A stretch of DNA of 58,285 bases from Wolbachia pipientis (GTDB lineage Bacteria > Pseudomonadota > Alphaproteobacteria > Rickettsiales > Anaplasmataceae). Every line of letters starts with the position of its first letter. Positions within the stretch are counted from its first letter, which is position 1. A program made the translations under genes and the position numbers. The notes beneath the pieces are model-generated. The model saw only the letters and a program-made list of their open reading frames with translations, was not told where the DNA came from and searched no databases. The stretch covers positions 63,720 through 122,004 of the forward strand of contig NZ_MJMG01000001.1 of the NCBI RefSeq assembly GCF_001752665.1, written 5' to 3'. Shown here one piece after another: positions 36,889-46,101 of the stretch.

Positions 36889-37497
36889 ATGAGTTTTACT
36901 TTATCTGAATTACCATATAAACAAGAAGCCTTAGAACCTTATATATCCGCAAAAACTTTAGATTTTCATTACAACAAACATCATAAAGGATATTTAGATA
37001 AACTCAATACATTAGTAAAAGACAAGGATTATGAACATATGGGTCTTGAAGAGCTTATTAAAAAAGTACACAATAATGGTGAAAAGGTTGCTATCTTTAA
37101 TAATGCAGCACAAGTGTGGAACCATACATTTTATTGGCATTCAATGAAAAATAATGGGGGCGGCAAACCAACAGAAGGTAGCGAAATCATAAAAAAAATC
37201 AAGGATGATCTAGGTGGTTTTGAAAAATTCATTGAGACATTTTCTGAATATGGAGTGAATCAATTTGGTAGTGGATGGGTGTGGTTAGTACTAGAAAACA
37301 ACAAACTAAAAATTACTAAAACTCCCAATGCAGATTTACCGTTAACACATAATCAAATACCCCTTGTCACTATGGATGTATGGGAACATGCTTATTATTT
37401 AGACTGCCAAAACCGTAGAATTGATTATATTAAGGTATTTCTCGACCATTTAATTAATTGGGACTTTGCTGAAAAAAATCTAAAGCAGGCGATATAA
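36889..37497 (+). CDS. sodB: Superoxide dismutase (Fe type)
   Basis: Converts superoxide to oxygen and hydrogen peroxide. The start at 36889 (MSFTLSELPYKQEALEP) has a perfect AGGAGG at 36878-36883; the longer frame from 36874 is not needed. Metal ligands: His27 (LDFHYNKHH), His in AAQVWNHTFYW, and Asp/His in MDVWEHAYYLD. Residues such as NNAAQVWNHTFYW and GSGWVWLV fit the iron form. The protein has 202 residues. Its stop overlaps the ATG of the M16 peptidase gene by one base, so the two are coupled. Confidence 0.95.
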   Translation: MSFTLSELPYKQEALEPYISAKTLDFHYNKHHKGYLDKLNTLVKDKDYEHMGLEELIKKVHNNGEKVAIFNNAAQVWNHTFYWHSMKNNGGGKPTEGSEIIKKIKDDLGGFEKFIETFSEYGVNQFGSGWVWLVLENNKLKITKTPNADLPLTHNQIPLVTMDVWEHAYYLDCQNRRIDYIKVFLDHLINWDFAEKNLKQAI

Positions 37498-38756
37498 TGC
37501 ATATTACAACATTAAATAATGGTCTACGCATAATTACTGAACAACTGCGTGATGTGGATTCTGTAGCTTTGAATATAAGAATTGGGGTTGGTAGCAGGGC
37601 TGAAGATATGAGTCAAAATGGTATCTCACATTTTCTAGAACATATGGCCTTTAAGGGCACTAAAACCCGCACTACTCTTGATATTGCTAAAACATTTGAT
37701 GATATGGGAGGAGTTTTTAATGCAAGTACAGGTAGAGAAAGTACTGCTTACTATGCAAAGGTTTTAAAAAAAGATGTGCCTATCGGTATTGAAATATTAA
37801 TAGATATATTAATGAATTCAATATTTCCAGAAGACGAATTAGAGCGTGAGAAAGGTGTAGTAATACAGGAGATTTTTCAAACCAATGACTCACCAAGTGA
37901 TATAATTTTCGATAAATATATGGAAACGGCTTATAAAGGTCAGCCATTTGGTAGATCAATTTTAGGCACACAAGAAACAGTGAAGTCTTTTACAAGAGAA
38001 AATCTAAAAGATTATATAAGTAATCATTACTTTGGAGAAAATATGTTGCTTGCCATTGCAGGTAACATTGATCATGAAACAGTTGTAACATTAGCTCAAA
38101 AATCATTATCAATGATTCAATCCAAAGAATTAAAAAAGAGTAATAGAGCAGTATATACTGGTAGTGAATATTTAGAAGATCGTAAGTTAGATCAAGTGCA
38201 TTTGTTAATCGGCTTTCCAACTGTTTCTTGTTACGATGAAAAATATTATGTATTTCAAGTGCTTGATTCAATATTAGGCGGAGGAATGTCATCACGCCTA
38301 TTTCAAGAAATAAGGGAAAAGCAAGGCTTAGCTTATTCTATTTATTCATTTAACTCCAGCTATACTGATACAGGTATGCTTTCTATTTTTGCAGGCACAG
38401 ATAGTAGCAATCTTAACAAACTTATACAGTCCATAACCGTAGAATTAAAAAAATTATGCACGTATGATCTTAAAGAGGAGGAGGTAGAAAGAGTAAAAGG
38501 TAGAATAAAATCTCAAGTTTTAATGTCTAGGGAAAGTACCAGCGCACGTGCTGAAATATTAGGGTACTATTATAGCATGTATGGTAGATATATCAGTAAA
38601 GAGGAATTAATAGAAAAGATTAACGCTGTAACTATCGAAGACATCAAGAAAGTAGCGGAAGAGTTATTACTTCAACATAGTAAAATTACTATAGCTGCAA
38701 TTGGAGAAATCAATTTAATGCCCAGTTATGACAAGATAGTTGCTATGCTGAAGTAG
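37497..38756 (+). CDS. M16 family zinc metallopeptidase (processing-peptidase-like)
   Basis: Inverzincin of the M16B family, related to the mitochondrial processing peptidase beta subunit. The zinc motif HxxEH is HFLEH (45-49), and the distal Glu lies in ELEREKGVVIQEI. KGTKTRTTLDIAKTFDDMGG and the C-terminal-domain glycine loop LGGGMSSRLFQEIREKQGLAYSI are conserved. The 419 residues form two homologous halves. Anaplasmataceae usually have two adjacent M16 genes; only the catalytic type is seen here. The substrate is unknown. It overlaps sodB by one base. Confidence 0.93.
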   Translation: MHITTLNNGLRIITEQLRDVDSVALNIRIGVGSRAEDMSQNGISHFLEHMAFKGTKTRTTLDIAKTFDDMGGVFNASTGRESTAYYAKVLKKDVPIGIEILIDILMNSIFPEDELEREKGVVIQEIFQTNDSPSDIIFDKYMETAYKGQPFGRSILGTQETVKSFTRENLKDYISNHYFGENMLLAIAGNIDHETVVTLAQKSLSMIQSKELKKSNRAVYTGSEYLEDRKLDQVHLLIGFPTVSCYDEKYYVFQVLDSILGGGMSSRLFQEIREKQGLAYSIYSFNSSYTDTGMLSIFAGTDSSNLNKLIQSITVELKKLCTYDLKEEEVERVKGRIKSQVLMSRESTSARAEILGYYYSMYGRYISKEELIEKINAVTIEDIKKVAEELLLQHSKITIAAIGEINLMPSYDKIVAMLK

Positions 38757-38823
38757 CATAAACATTTTATGCTTTAGTTCCTTGAAATAAAACTTTAATG
38801 ATTATTAGTCTTAGGAGTATCAT

Positions 38824-39780
38824 GTGGTAATATCTATTTTAGGCGCAGGTGCCTGGGGTACTGCACTTGCAATTTCATTAAGTAATAAACACAATGTAGT
38901 TCTATGGACACACAATAAAGTCACATTTGATTCAATAAAGAACAAACAAGAAAGTAATAAGTTACCAGGTTGTTTAATTCCCAATAATGTATCAGTCACA
39001 TTAGAAATTGAAGAGACATTAAATAGTGAATTGATAATATTAGCTACGCCGACACAATCTATACGCGCAATATGTCAACAGCTCCTTAATAATAATATAA
39101 AACCAGATATTCCTGTCATTGCAGTTTGCAAAGGTATAGAACAATCTACATTAATGTTACCAAGCGAAATAATAAAGGAAAAATTACATAATAATTCTAT
39201 AGTTATCTTTTCAGGTCCAAGTTTTGCTATAGAAGTTGCAAACAAATTACCCTATTCAATGGTCCTTGCGTGTTATAATACTGAACTAGGATTAAAGCTA
39301 ATGTCAAAATTACAGCAAAAAAATCTTACTTTAAACTTCAGCAATGACATCATTGGGACACAAATTTGCGCAGCATTAAAAAATGTCTTTGCAATAGCAT
39401 GTGGCATAATCTTAGGTAGAAACTTAGGATGTAATACTCACGCAATACTAATTACAAAAAGCATGCATGAAATTAGAACTCTATATAAAGCAAAAACTGG
39501 GAATGACAATATAGACACTTTACTAGGACCAGCTTGTTTAGGAGATCTAGTAATGACATGTACATCTTTACACTCAAGAAATATGTCTTTTGGGTTTAAA
39601 ATAGGTAGCAGTGGTAATTTTCAAAAAAGTGCAGCTGTAGTTGAGGGTATAACTACTACAAAATCTCTATTTAATCTTGCAAAGAAACTACAAATTAATC
39701 TACCTATATGCAACGCAATTTATAGGTTGTTATATGAAAATGCTACCATAGATGAAACTATTCTTACAATGCTAAAATGA
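38824..39780 (+). CDS. gpsA: Glycerol-3-phosphate dehydrogenase [NAD(P)+]
   Basis: Makes sn-glycerol-3-phosphate from dihydroxyacetone phosphate for phospholipids. Nucleotide loop GAGAWGTALA (6-15), FSGPSFAIEVA, catalytic-Lys segment ICAALKNVFAIACGI and the C-terminal LGDLVMTCTSLHSRNMSFG. It starts at a GTG (38824); the ATG two bases earlier is out of frame and hits a stop at once. The 318-residue length is normal. Its last 4 bases overlap pgpA, so glycerol-3-phosphate supply and phosphatidylglycerol synthesis are genetically coupled. Confidence 0.95.
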   Translation: MVISILGAGAWGTALAISLSNKHNVVLWTHNKVTFDSIKNKQESNKLPGCLIPNNVSVTLEIEETLNSELIILATPTQSIRAICQQLLNNNIKPDIPVIAVCKGIEQSTLMLPSEIIKEKLHNNSIVIFSGPSFAIEVANKLPYSMVLACYNTELGLKLMSKLQQKNLTLNFSNDIIGTQICAALKNVFAIACGIILGRNLGCNTHAILITKSMHEIRTLYKAKTGNDNIDTLLGPACLGDLVMTCTSLHSRNMSFGFKIGSSGNFQKSAAVVEGITTTKSLFNLAKKLQINLPICNAIYRLLYENATIDETILTMLK

Positions 39781-40328
39781 AATTTTTATATAAACTAATA
39801 TCAACCTGGTTTTTATCTGGTACAACCAAAAAAATGCCTGGTACTTTAGGAAGTTTAGCATCTTTCCCATTAATCCCTATTATATTGAGCAATCAAATTT
39901 TAGGTGCAATGATTATATTTGTATTATTTATAATCGGTTTATGGTCCACAGATAATTACATAAAATATTACAATACTTCACATGATCCAAAAGAAGTAGT
40001 TATTGATGAAGTAGTGGGACAACTATTAACAATTCTATTAGCTTCAATGTATCAAGAGATTAACTGCTTTTCACTACTGTTGTGCTTTTTTTCTTTTAGG
40101 TTCTTTGATATAATAAAAATATGGCCAGTAAGTTTTATTGATAAAAATATCAAAAATTCTCTGGGTATTATGTTGGATGATATAGCAGCTGCAGTATTAG
40201 CTTATATTACAGTATGGCTGTTTTGTTATTTATTTTTAGTGTATGCAGAACAAAACACAATTAATTACTCAGAACCTAAAAGACTATATATTATATACAG
40301 CAGCTCTATCTCAATGGGAAATACATGA
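39777..40328 (+). CDS. pgpA: Phosphatidylglycerophosphatase A
   Basis: Membrane phosphatase giving phosphatidylglycerol. The motif SHDPKEVVIDEVVGQLLTILL (about 67-87) and PGTLGSLASFP are PgpA-specific; four membrane segments. The family is usually about 160-170 residues, whereas this frame runs to 183, with a polar tail (YAEQNTINYSEPKRL) inside an 86-base overlap with the next gene. The last 28 or so residues are probably an extension past the ancestral end. Confidence 0.93.
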   Translation: MKFLYKLISTWFLSGTTKKMPGTLGSLASFPLIPIILSNQILGAMIIFVLFIIGLWSTDNYIKYYNTSHDPKEVVIDEVVGQLLTILLASMYQEINCFSLLLCFFSFRFFDIIKIWPVSFIDKNIKNSLGIMLDDIAAAVLAYITVWLFCYLFLVYAEQNTINYSEPKRLYIIYSSSISMGNT

Positions 40329-40989
40329 TACATTTGATGGGATTGTTTTCACAATCAACGATTCCAGGGAATCTTTATTTAATTTTGTTTTTTGTAAAAC
40401 TGAGCTATCAATACCACAAACCCTAGATTATCTGAAAACAAGAAATAGAGAAGCAACATGGGTAATGGAGTCAACCATAAAAAGTAATGTTTTAGAAAAA
40501 TATAATATAAAGCATGCCAGCACACCAAAAAAAATGCTGCTTAAAATCAGAAATTATCTTTTACCAGCTGATACAATTCCAAATTTAAAATTAATAACAG
40601 TAAATAGTAATCAGCTTTTGGAACAGCTAGATCTATACACTTCTCGCATTTTTTATCATAGATCTGGTATTGTTAGCACATTTTTTCGTGGTCTACCAAA
40701 CTGTAGCACACAATTAAAATTTTTTCTTGTAAGCTTAGATGATAAAATTGTTGGCACATGCGGTATTTACATACAAGATAATGTGGTAGGCTTTTATAGT
40801 GATGGGGTTTTACCAATATATAGGAATCAAGGAATCGGGACACAAATGGTATTAGAAAGAATAAAAATAGCTCAGGAGTCTAAATGTCAATATGCAGTAG
40901 CACATTGTATGAAACCTTCCGTAAATCTTTACAAAAGATTAGGATTTCAGGTATTAGGTAACCTCTACTTATACACTTCTACAGTATAA
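40243..40989 (+). CDS. GNAT family N-acetyltransferase
   Basis: 248 residues. The C-terminal 140 residues form a GNAT domain: strands LKFFLVSLDDKIVGTCGIYIQ, the acetyl-CoA loop PIYRNQGIGTQMVLERI (Q/R-x-x-G-x-G/A type), and AVAHCMKPSVNLYKRLGFQVLG at the end. The N-terminal 110 residues are less conserved, like other two-part GNAT proteins. Its substrate is unknown. The chosen ATG (40243) lies 86 bases inside pgpA; a later in-frame start would cut into the N-terminal domain. Confidence 0.85.
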   Translation: MQNKTQLITQNLKDYILYTAALSQWEIHDTFDGIVFTINDSRESLFNFVFCKTELSIPQTLDYLKTRNREATWVMESTIKSNVLEKYNIKHASTPKKMLLKIRNYLLPADTIPNLKLITVNSNQLLEQLDLYTSRIFYHRSGIVSTFFRGLPNCSTQLKFFLVSLDDKIVGTCGIYIQDNVVGFYSDGVLPIYRNQGIGTQMVLERIKIAQESKCQYAVAHCMKPSVNLYKRLGFQVLGNLYLYTSTV

Positions 40990-41014
40990 CTAAAACTTTT
41001 ATGCTTATTTAGTT

Positions 41015-42169
41015 ATGTTTTTTCAGTATGACATATATTTAATATTAGTTTTGATGCTGTTTTTTCTTTCCTATTCTAAACTCAAGATTAGTAATATAAT
41101 TAAAAACTTAGAACATCAAAATATCATCACTAATAATCTAATCGATACAGTAGATGATGGCTTTTATATATGGGATGCAAAAAAACGTACAGAAAAATTT
41201 TCTCCAAATTTATTAGTACTATTTAATACAATTTTTAACTCATTTAATGAATTTGTCAATTTTTTTGAACAGTCAGAAGAATTAATGAAAAATTTCGTTG
41301 AGGCAAAAAAAGTAAGTAAGTTTTTCACTATGGATTTAAAAGCAAAAGATAGCGAGGTCTACTGTACATGTTACGGGAGGAGTATAGTTGATCACTATAA
41401 TAACGTTATAGGAGTGTTATTATGGATTAGAAATACTTCAGGATATAAGTTAAAAGTTAGTGAGCTTGAACTAGAAAATAAAAAACTCATGCAAGAAATA
41501 GAAAATTACAAGAATATCTTTAATGCTTTACCTTATCCGATATTGACATATAATATACATAAGAAAGTAAAATTTTATAATCTATTTTATAATAAATATA
41601 CAAATAATTCTCAAAAATTATCCATTACTAATAGTATTCATAGTAACAAATTACTAAAACATGTGATGATCTACAAAAATGAACGTAGGATTTTTAATCT
41701 CATCAAACTTCCAATATATAATTCCAACGAAGTAGTAGTATATGGACAAGATATAAGTGAGGTGGAAAAATTACAGACTGTATTAGACAATCACCTAGCC
41801 ACACAAAAAAACCTTCTTGAAGAGTTACCAGTTGCTATAGCAATATATAATAAAAATCAAAAGCTTAAATTTTATAATAATGCATTTGTAAGGATTTTCC
41901 AATTTGATCCAAGCTTTCTGTCATCTTACCCAACTTATCACGAAGTGATGCTACATCTATTTGAAACTAAAAAGCTTTTAAACGAAGAAGATTTTCAAGC
42001 CAGTAGTCAGCAAACAAGCATTTTATTTAAAGAATTAATAGGATCTTATAACAACATGCTGTATTTAATAAATGGGAAAATAATTAGAGTATTAATCATA
42101 CCTTATGCTTCTGAAGGGTTATTATTTTCTTATGAAGAATGTAAAAATTATGATAAAAAGCTTACGTAA
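41015..42169 (+). CDS. Membrane-anchored PAS-domain protein without kinase module
   Basis: 384 residues: an N-terminal membrane helix (about 4-22), then a coiled linker and three PAS-like segments. The first is NNLIDTVDDGFYIWDAKKRT, the second FNALPYPILTYNIHKKVKFYN, the third LLEELPVAIAIYNKNQKLKF with YNNAFVRIF. The first two are separated by an acidic coiled coil (ELELENKKLMQEIENYK), and GQDISEVEKLQTVLDNHL precedes the third. The layout is that of alphaproteobacterial PAS_7 histidine kinases, but the protein stops before any HisKA or HATPase domain, and pepA follows convergently after 5 bases. Either a kinase domain was lost or it is a stand-alone sensor partner. Confidence 0.7.
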   Translation: MFFQYDIYLILVLMLFFLSYSKLKISNIIKNLEHQNIITNNLIDTVDDGFYIWDAKKRTEKFSPNLLVLFNTIFNSFNEFVNFFEQSEELMKNFVEAKKVSKFFTMDLKAKDSEVYCTCYGRSIVDHYNNVIGVLLWIRNTSGYKLKVSELELENKKLMQEIENYKNIFNALPYPILTYNIHKKVKFYNLFYNKYTNNSQKLSITNSIHSNKLLKHVMIYKNERRIFNLIKLPIYNSNEVVVYGQDISEVEKLQTVLDNHLATQKNLLEELPVAIAIYNKNQKLKFYNNAFVRIFQFDPSFLSSYPTYHEVMLHLFETKKLLNEEDFQASSQQTSILFKELIGSYNNMLYLINGKIIRVLIIPYASEGLLFSYEECKNYDKKLT

Positions 42170-42174
42170 AAACT

Positions 42175-43635
42175 TCAGATTTCATAATATCTTTCAACGA
42201 ATCTATTAAGCAATCTTACACCAAAACCAACTGCTCCTTTTGGACAAATATCATTACCTTTTTCATGCCATGCAGTACCCGCAATATCCAGGTGTGCCCA
42301 GCAAGTATTATTTACAAAACGTTGTAAAAACTGAGCAGCTATTATACTATCACCTCCAGAACCTACAGGAGCAATGTTTTGCACATCTGCAATTTGTGAA
42401 TCAATAACCTTATCATATGCTTTGCTCATAGGAAAACGCCACAATTTTTCGTTTACTTCCTCTCCTGCATTCACCAGATGAGAAGCCAATTCATCATTAT
42501 TTGAAAATAACCCAGCATACTCGTTATGCCCCAATGCAACCACAATTGCACCTGTTAACGTTGCAAGATCTATTATACACTTCGGTAAAAATCTATCCTG
42601 AGTGTACCATAATGCGTCTGCAAGTATTAGCCTTCCTTCTGCATCAGTATTCAACACTTCTATTGTCTGTCCAGATAGTGAGGTCACTATATCGCTTGGC
42701 CGTTGAGCATTACCATCAACTGCATTCTCTGCAAGTGCAACTACACCTACAGCATTAACTTTTGCCTTGCGCGCTGCTAAAGTACGCATTATACCAACCA
42801 CAGTAGCAGAACCAGCCATATCATATTTCATAGACTCCATCCCGCGAGAAGGCTTCAGCGATATCCCACCAGTATCAAATGTTATACCCTTACCAACAAA
42901 AGCTATAGGTTTATCTTCTTTATCTTTAGAAGATCCATTCCACCTCATTATTACTAATCTTGGTTCTTTACTACTTCCTTGAGATACTCCTAGCAAAGCA
43001 CCCATATCCTTCATATCTTTTTTTTCTAGAATCTCAATTTCAACTCCTAACTTACTGAGTTCATTTTTGATGCAATCAGCATAAGACTCAGGATACAGAA
43101 CATTTGGAGGTTCACTTACAAGAGAGCGTACAAGAAATACTCCTTCACCTTCTTGTTTAAAATCTTCAAATATCTTTGTATTCTCTGCTACTATTGTAAT
43201 TTCCATATCTACAGGATCTTTTGTGGTTTTATATTTATCAAAACTAAAACTACGTAAAAGTGCCCCATATGCAATACTTGCTATAATTCTTTCATTATCT
43301 TTAATAGAAACCGATGCTTGTTTAATCTTTAATCTGTTCAATTCATGATATATTTTACCACCAATATTTAACGCTTGATTTTCATTCCATTCATTTCTGT
43401 TACCAAGACCTATAACCATAACGTTTTTGCCAGTAGATATAGTCACAGAAAAACATTCACCGAATTTACCATTGAAATCACTAAATTGTTTTATATACTC
43501 TATAACTTGTTCGTCTTGCAATATCCCGCTACTCTCTACAATAGCCTGTTCTCCTTCAAATAAACCAGTTACTACTGTTTTAAAACTAGGTGATAAAACT
43601 TTAGAAATTGTTATTTTCACTTGATTACACTCCAT
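42175..43635 (-). CDS. pepA: Leucyl aminopeptidase (M17)
   Basis: Cytosolic zinc/manganese aminopeptidase. The signature NTDAEGRLILADALWY (about 325) and FVGKGITFDTGGISLKPSRG then MESMKYDMAGSATV hold the metal and catalytic residues (Lys, Asp, Asp, Glu). LVSEPPNVLYPESYADCI marks the junction to the catalytic domain. The 486-residue length is normal. It is convergent with the PAS gene. Confidence 0.97.
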   Translation of the reverse strand: MECNQVKITISKVLSPSFKTVVTGLFEGEQAIVESSGILQDEQVIEYIKQFSDFNGKFGECFSVTISTGKNVMVIGLGNRNEWNENQALNIGGKIYHELNRLKIKQASVSIKDNERIIASIAYGALLRSFSFDKYKTTKDPVDMEITIVAENTKIFEDFKQEGEGVFLVRSLVSEPPNVLYPESYADCIKNELSKLGVEIEILEKKDMKDMGALLGVSQGSSKEPRLVIMRWNGSSKDKEDKPIAFVGKGITFDTGGISLKPSRGMESMKYDMAGSATVVGIMRTLAARKAKVNAVGVVALAENAVDGNAQRPSDIVTSLSGQTIEVLNTDAEGRLILADALWYTQDRFLPKCIIDLATLTGAIVVALGHNEYAGLFSNNDELASHLVNAGEEVNEKLWRFPMSKAYDKVIDSQIADVQNIAPVGSGGDSIIAAQFLQRFVNNTCWAHLDIAGTAWHEKGNDICPKGAVGFGVRLLNRFVERYYEI

Positions 43636-43684
43636 ACTTACATGCAGAAGTATCTACAAAATTATCAAAAAAGACAAGCTCTTT

Positions 43685-44311
43685 TTATAACCCACTTAAC
43701 GACTTTAGTAGTTTTGCTAGATGAGTTCTTCTGTGAACCTTAAGCCTTTCCGCATCTAATATGATTAGAATATCCTTGATACTTTTATCAATATCGTCGT
43801 TTACTATCACATAATCATATTGATAGCATTTACTGATTTCTTCTTTAGCTTGAATCAATCTATGTTCTATTATGCTATTGCTCTCACTATTACGTTTATT
43901 TAAACGTAACCTTAATTCCTGCATTGAAGGCGGTAATATAAAAACACTGACAATTTTTTCTGTCATTATTTTAAATAAATGAAATGCTCCTTGCCAATCT
44001 ATATTTAATAACACACTTATTCCATTTTCGAGACTTCTTTCGATAAAATCCTTTGGTACACCATAAAAATTACCAAAAACTTCTGCATACTCAAGCATTT
44101 GTCCTGCTAGACATAATGTATTAAACTGCTCCTTTGTCACAAAAAAATAATCTTTCCCGTCTATTTCTTTAACACGTGGTTTGCGTGTAGTAAAAGAAAT
44201 AGATCCTACAAGATTAGTTGATTCCTGCAGCAACCTTTTTGATATAGTCGTTTTTCCAGCACCAGATGGAGAAGATAAAATGAGCAATATACCTTCACTT
44301 TCCACGTCCAT
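43685..44311 (-). CDS. gmk: Guanylate kinase
   Basis: Phosphorylates GMP to GDP. The P-loop SPSGAGKTT is at 14-22; SISFTTRKPRVKEIDGKDYF is the GMP-binding segment; GISVLLNIDWQGAFHLF carries the D-Q-G motif (normally DxQG); and RLNKRNSES is the lid. The protein has 208 residues. It is the last gene of a leftward run (ankyrin, pentapeptide, gmk), with only 14 bases to the pentapeptide gene. Confidence 0.96.
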   Translation of the reverse strand: MDVESEGILLILSSPSGAGKTTISKRLLQESTNLVGSISFTTRKPRVKEIDGKDYFFVTKEQFNTLCLAGQMLEYAEVFGNFYGVPKDFIERSLENGISVLLNIDWQGAFHLFKIMTEKIVSVFILPPSMQELRLRLNKRNSESNSIIEHRLIQAKEEISKCYQYDYVIVNDDIDKSIKDILIILDAERLKVHRRTHLAKLLKSLSGL

Positions 44312-44325
44312 TTTCCTTTTTTGTT

Positions 44326-46101
44326 TTACCTTTCAACTTTTACATCTTCTAATGTAGCACTTGATTTATTGAAACTAGATTTTACAAGACTATTATTATG
44401 TAAAACAGCATCTGATAGATCTGTATTAGTTAAAGAAGAGTTATCAAAAGTAGCACCACGCAGGTCAGCATTTTTAAAGTTTGCCTTTTCTAAACTAGTA
44501 TTACTGAATTTTGCGCCACATAGTATTGAATTTGCAAAATTAGCACCCTTTAAATCCATATTATCAAAATTAAAATAGGAATAATTAACATCAAGTTCCT
44601 CCCCAGATGATATTTTCTCCTGTAAGCCTTGCATTGAAGCAATAGCATTACTTAAATTGAGCAGTTTTTCTTGTCCTATATTTTCAATAAATATTGAATC
44701 ATCAAACTTACAATTTATAAATTCAGTTTCCATCACTGAGCATTTATAAACACTTGAAGATAGAAGATGTACATTATCAGCTATTAAATTAGCCATATCG
44801 CTGAGAAAAAAGCTAACTTTTTTCAACATATTATCATATAATACAGTAGATTTAAAATTACTTTTAACAAAATTTGAATTTAATACTTTTAATTTGGACC
44901 AATACGCATTATCAATTATTGAATCAAAAAATATTGAATTTTCCATGCTACTGAAATCCATATTGCTGTAAGACAGTATACTATTATATACATGAGAACC
45001 TAGAATTTTAACTTTATACATTGAAGAAAAAGAAAGGTTTGTATTGTCAAATCCTGTATAAGCAAATAACGCATAATCAAAAAACGCATTATTCATGTTG
45101 GAATTCTTTATTCCAGTATTGCTAAATTTGCCATGCCTAATATCTGCATTTGTAGTATTCACTTTATCTAATTCACTAAAGCTAAGGTCTACATTAATAA
45201 GGCTTGCATCACGCAAAGTAGTTTCAAAAACATGCGAATGTTTCATTTGTGCATCATCTAATACTGAATCAGAAAAATTTGAGTAAGTGCTATTTATATA
45301 GGAAATCTTTGCTTTACTTAAATTAACACGGTTTAAATTGCTATTAATAATTATAGCAGTATCAAGATAGGCGTTAGTAAGATCACTTCCTGTAAAATCT
45401 GAATCTTTAATATATGCACTGTACATATTTACGTCATTTAACAAAGAAAAGTGTAGTTTTAACTTGTATGCATCAACATTAACAAAACTTGAGTTATTAA
45501 GCGTGCTTTTCTGTATTATAACATTTTCCAGATCACAGCCATTAAAATTTGTATAACTCATATCTGAGTCTGCAAAGTAAGATAAATACATTTTTACATT
45601 TGGAAAATTAATATGCAAACCTATCACATCATGCATGACCAATCTTTTGATCTCAGCACGAGTAAAATCAGTATAACTAACATTGGAGTTACTAAATCTA
45701 ACATTAGTTAAAATCGCATCAGAGAAATTTGCTCCACGTAAATCTACATCAACAAATAATACATCAGATAAAGTAGAACCTGAAAAATTAGTGCCAATTA
45801 AACTTATTCCTTTAAAGATAGAACCCTTAAAAAACAAGTGGCTAAAATCTGCACCGTTTAAATTAGAACCAAAACCTCCTTTCAAATCTTCTTGCATACC
45901 TTCTTTGCGACATTTTGTCAAAAATTCAACGAAATCTTTTTTAGTATAAGATAGTTGTTTTATATTATGCAGTGTGCTTAAAAAATTACCGACTGAATCT
46001 TTACTAAAACATGAATGACAAGTAAAAATTAAAAGACATATCAAAAAGCTGATTATACGTCTATTTTTTACCACACCATGACTCATTATTTTCTTTTGCA
46101 C
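44326..46101 (-). CDS. Exported pentapeptide-repeat protein
   Basis: 591 residues. An N-terminal signal sequence (RRIISFLICLLIFTCHSCF, with a possible lipobox near CHSC) is followed by a near-continuous series of A(D/N)Lxx-type pentapeptide repeats. Good blocks are about 80-150 (LNGADFSHLFFKGSIFKGIS then LIGTNFSGSTLSDVLFVDVD) and the C-terminus (MDLKGANFANSILCGAKFSN then LEKANFKNADLRGATF). The middle repeats are looser and Asn/Ser-rich. The expected fold is a long right-handed square beta helix. Starts at 46101 or 46086 both lie inside the upstream ankyrin gene (overlap about 26-41 bases), implying coupling. The target is unknown; envelope or secreted. Confidence 0.82.
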   Translation of the reverse strand: MQKKIMSHGVVKNRRIISFLICLLIFTCHSCFSKDSVGNFLSTLHNIKQLSYTKKDFVEFLTKCRKEGMQEDLKGGFGSNLNGADFSHLFFKGSIFKGISLIGTNFSGSTLSDVLFVDVDLRGANFSDAILTNVRFSNSNVSYTDFTRAEIKRLVMHDVIGLHINFPNVKMYLSYFADSDMSYTNFNGCDLENVIIQKSTLNNSSFVNVDAYKLKLHFSLLNDVNMYSAYIKDSDFTGSDLTNAYLDTAIIINSNLNRVNLSKAKISYINSTYSNFSDSVLDDAQMKHSHVFETTLRDASLINVDLSFSELDKVNTTNADIRHGKFSNTGIKNSNMNNAFFDYALFAYTGFDNTNLSFSSMYKVKILGSHVYNSILSYSNMDFSSMENSIFFDSIIDNAYWSKLKVLNSNFVKSNFKSTVLYDNMLKKVSFFLSDMANLIADNVHLLSSSVYKCSVMETEFINCKFDDSIFIENIGQEKLLNLSNAIASMQGLQEKISSGEELDVNYSYFNFDNMDLKGANFANSILCGAKFSNTSLEKANFKNADLRGATFDNSSLTNTDLSDAVLHNNSLVKSSFNKSSATLEDVKVER

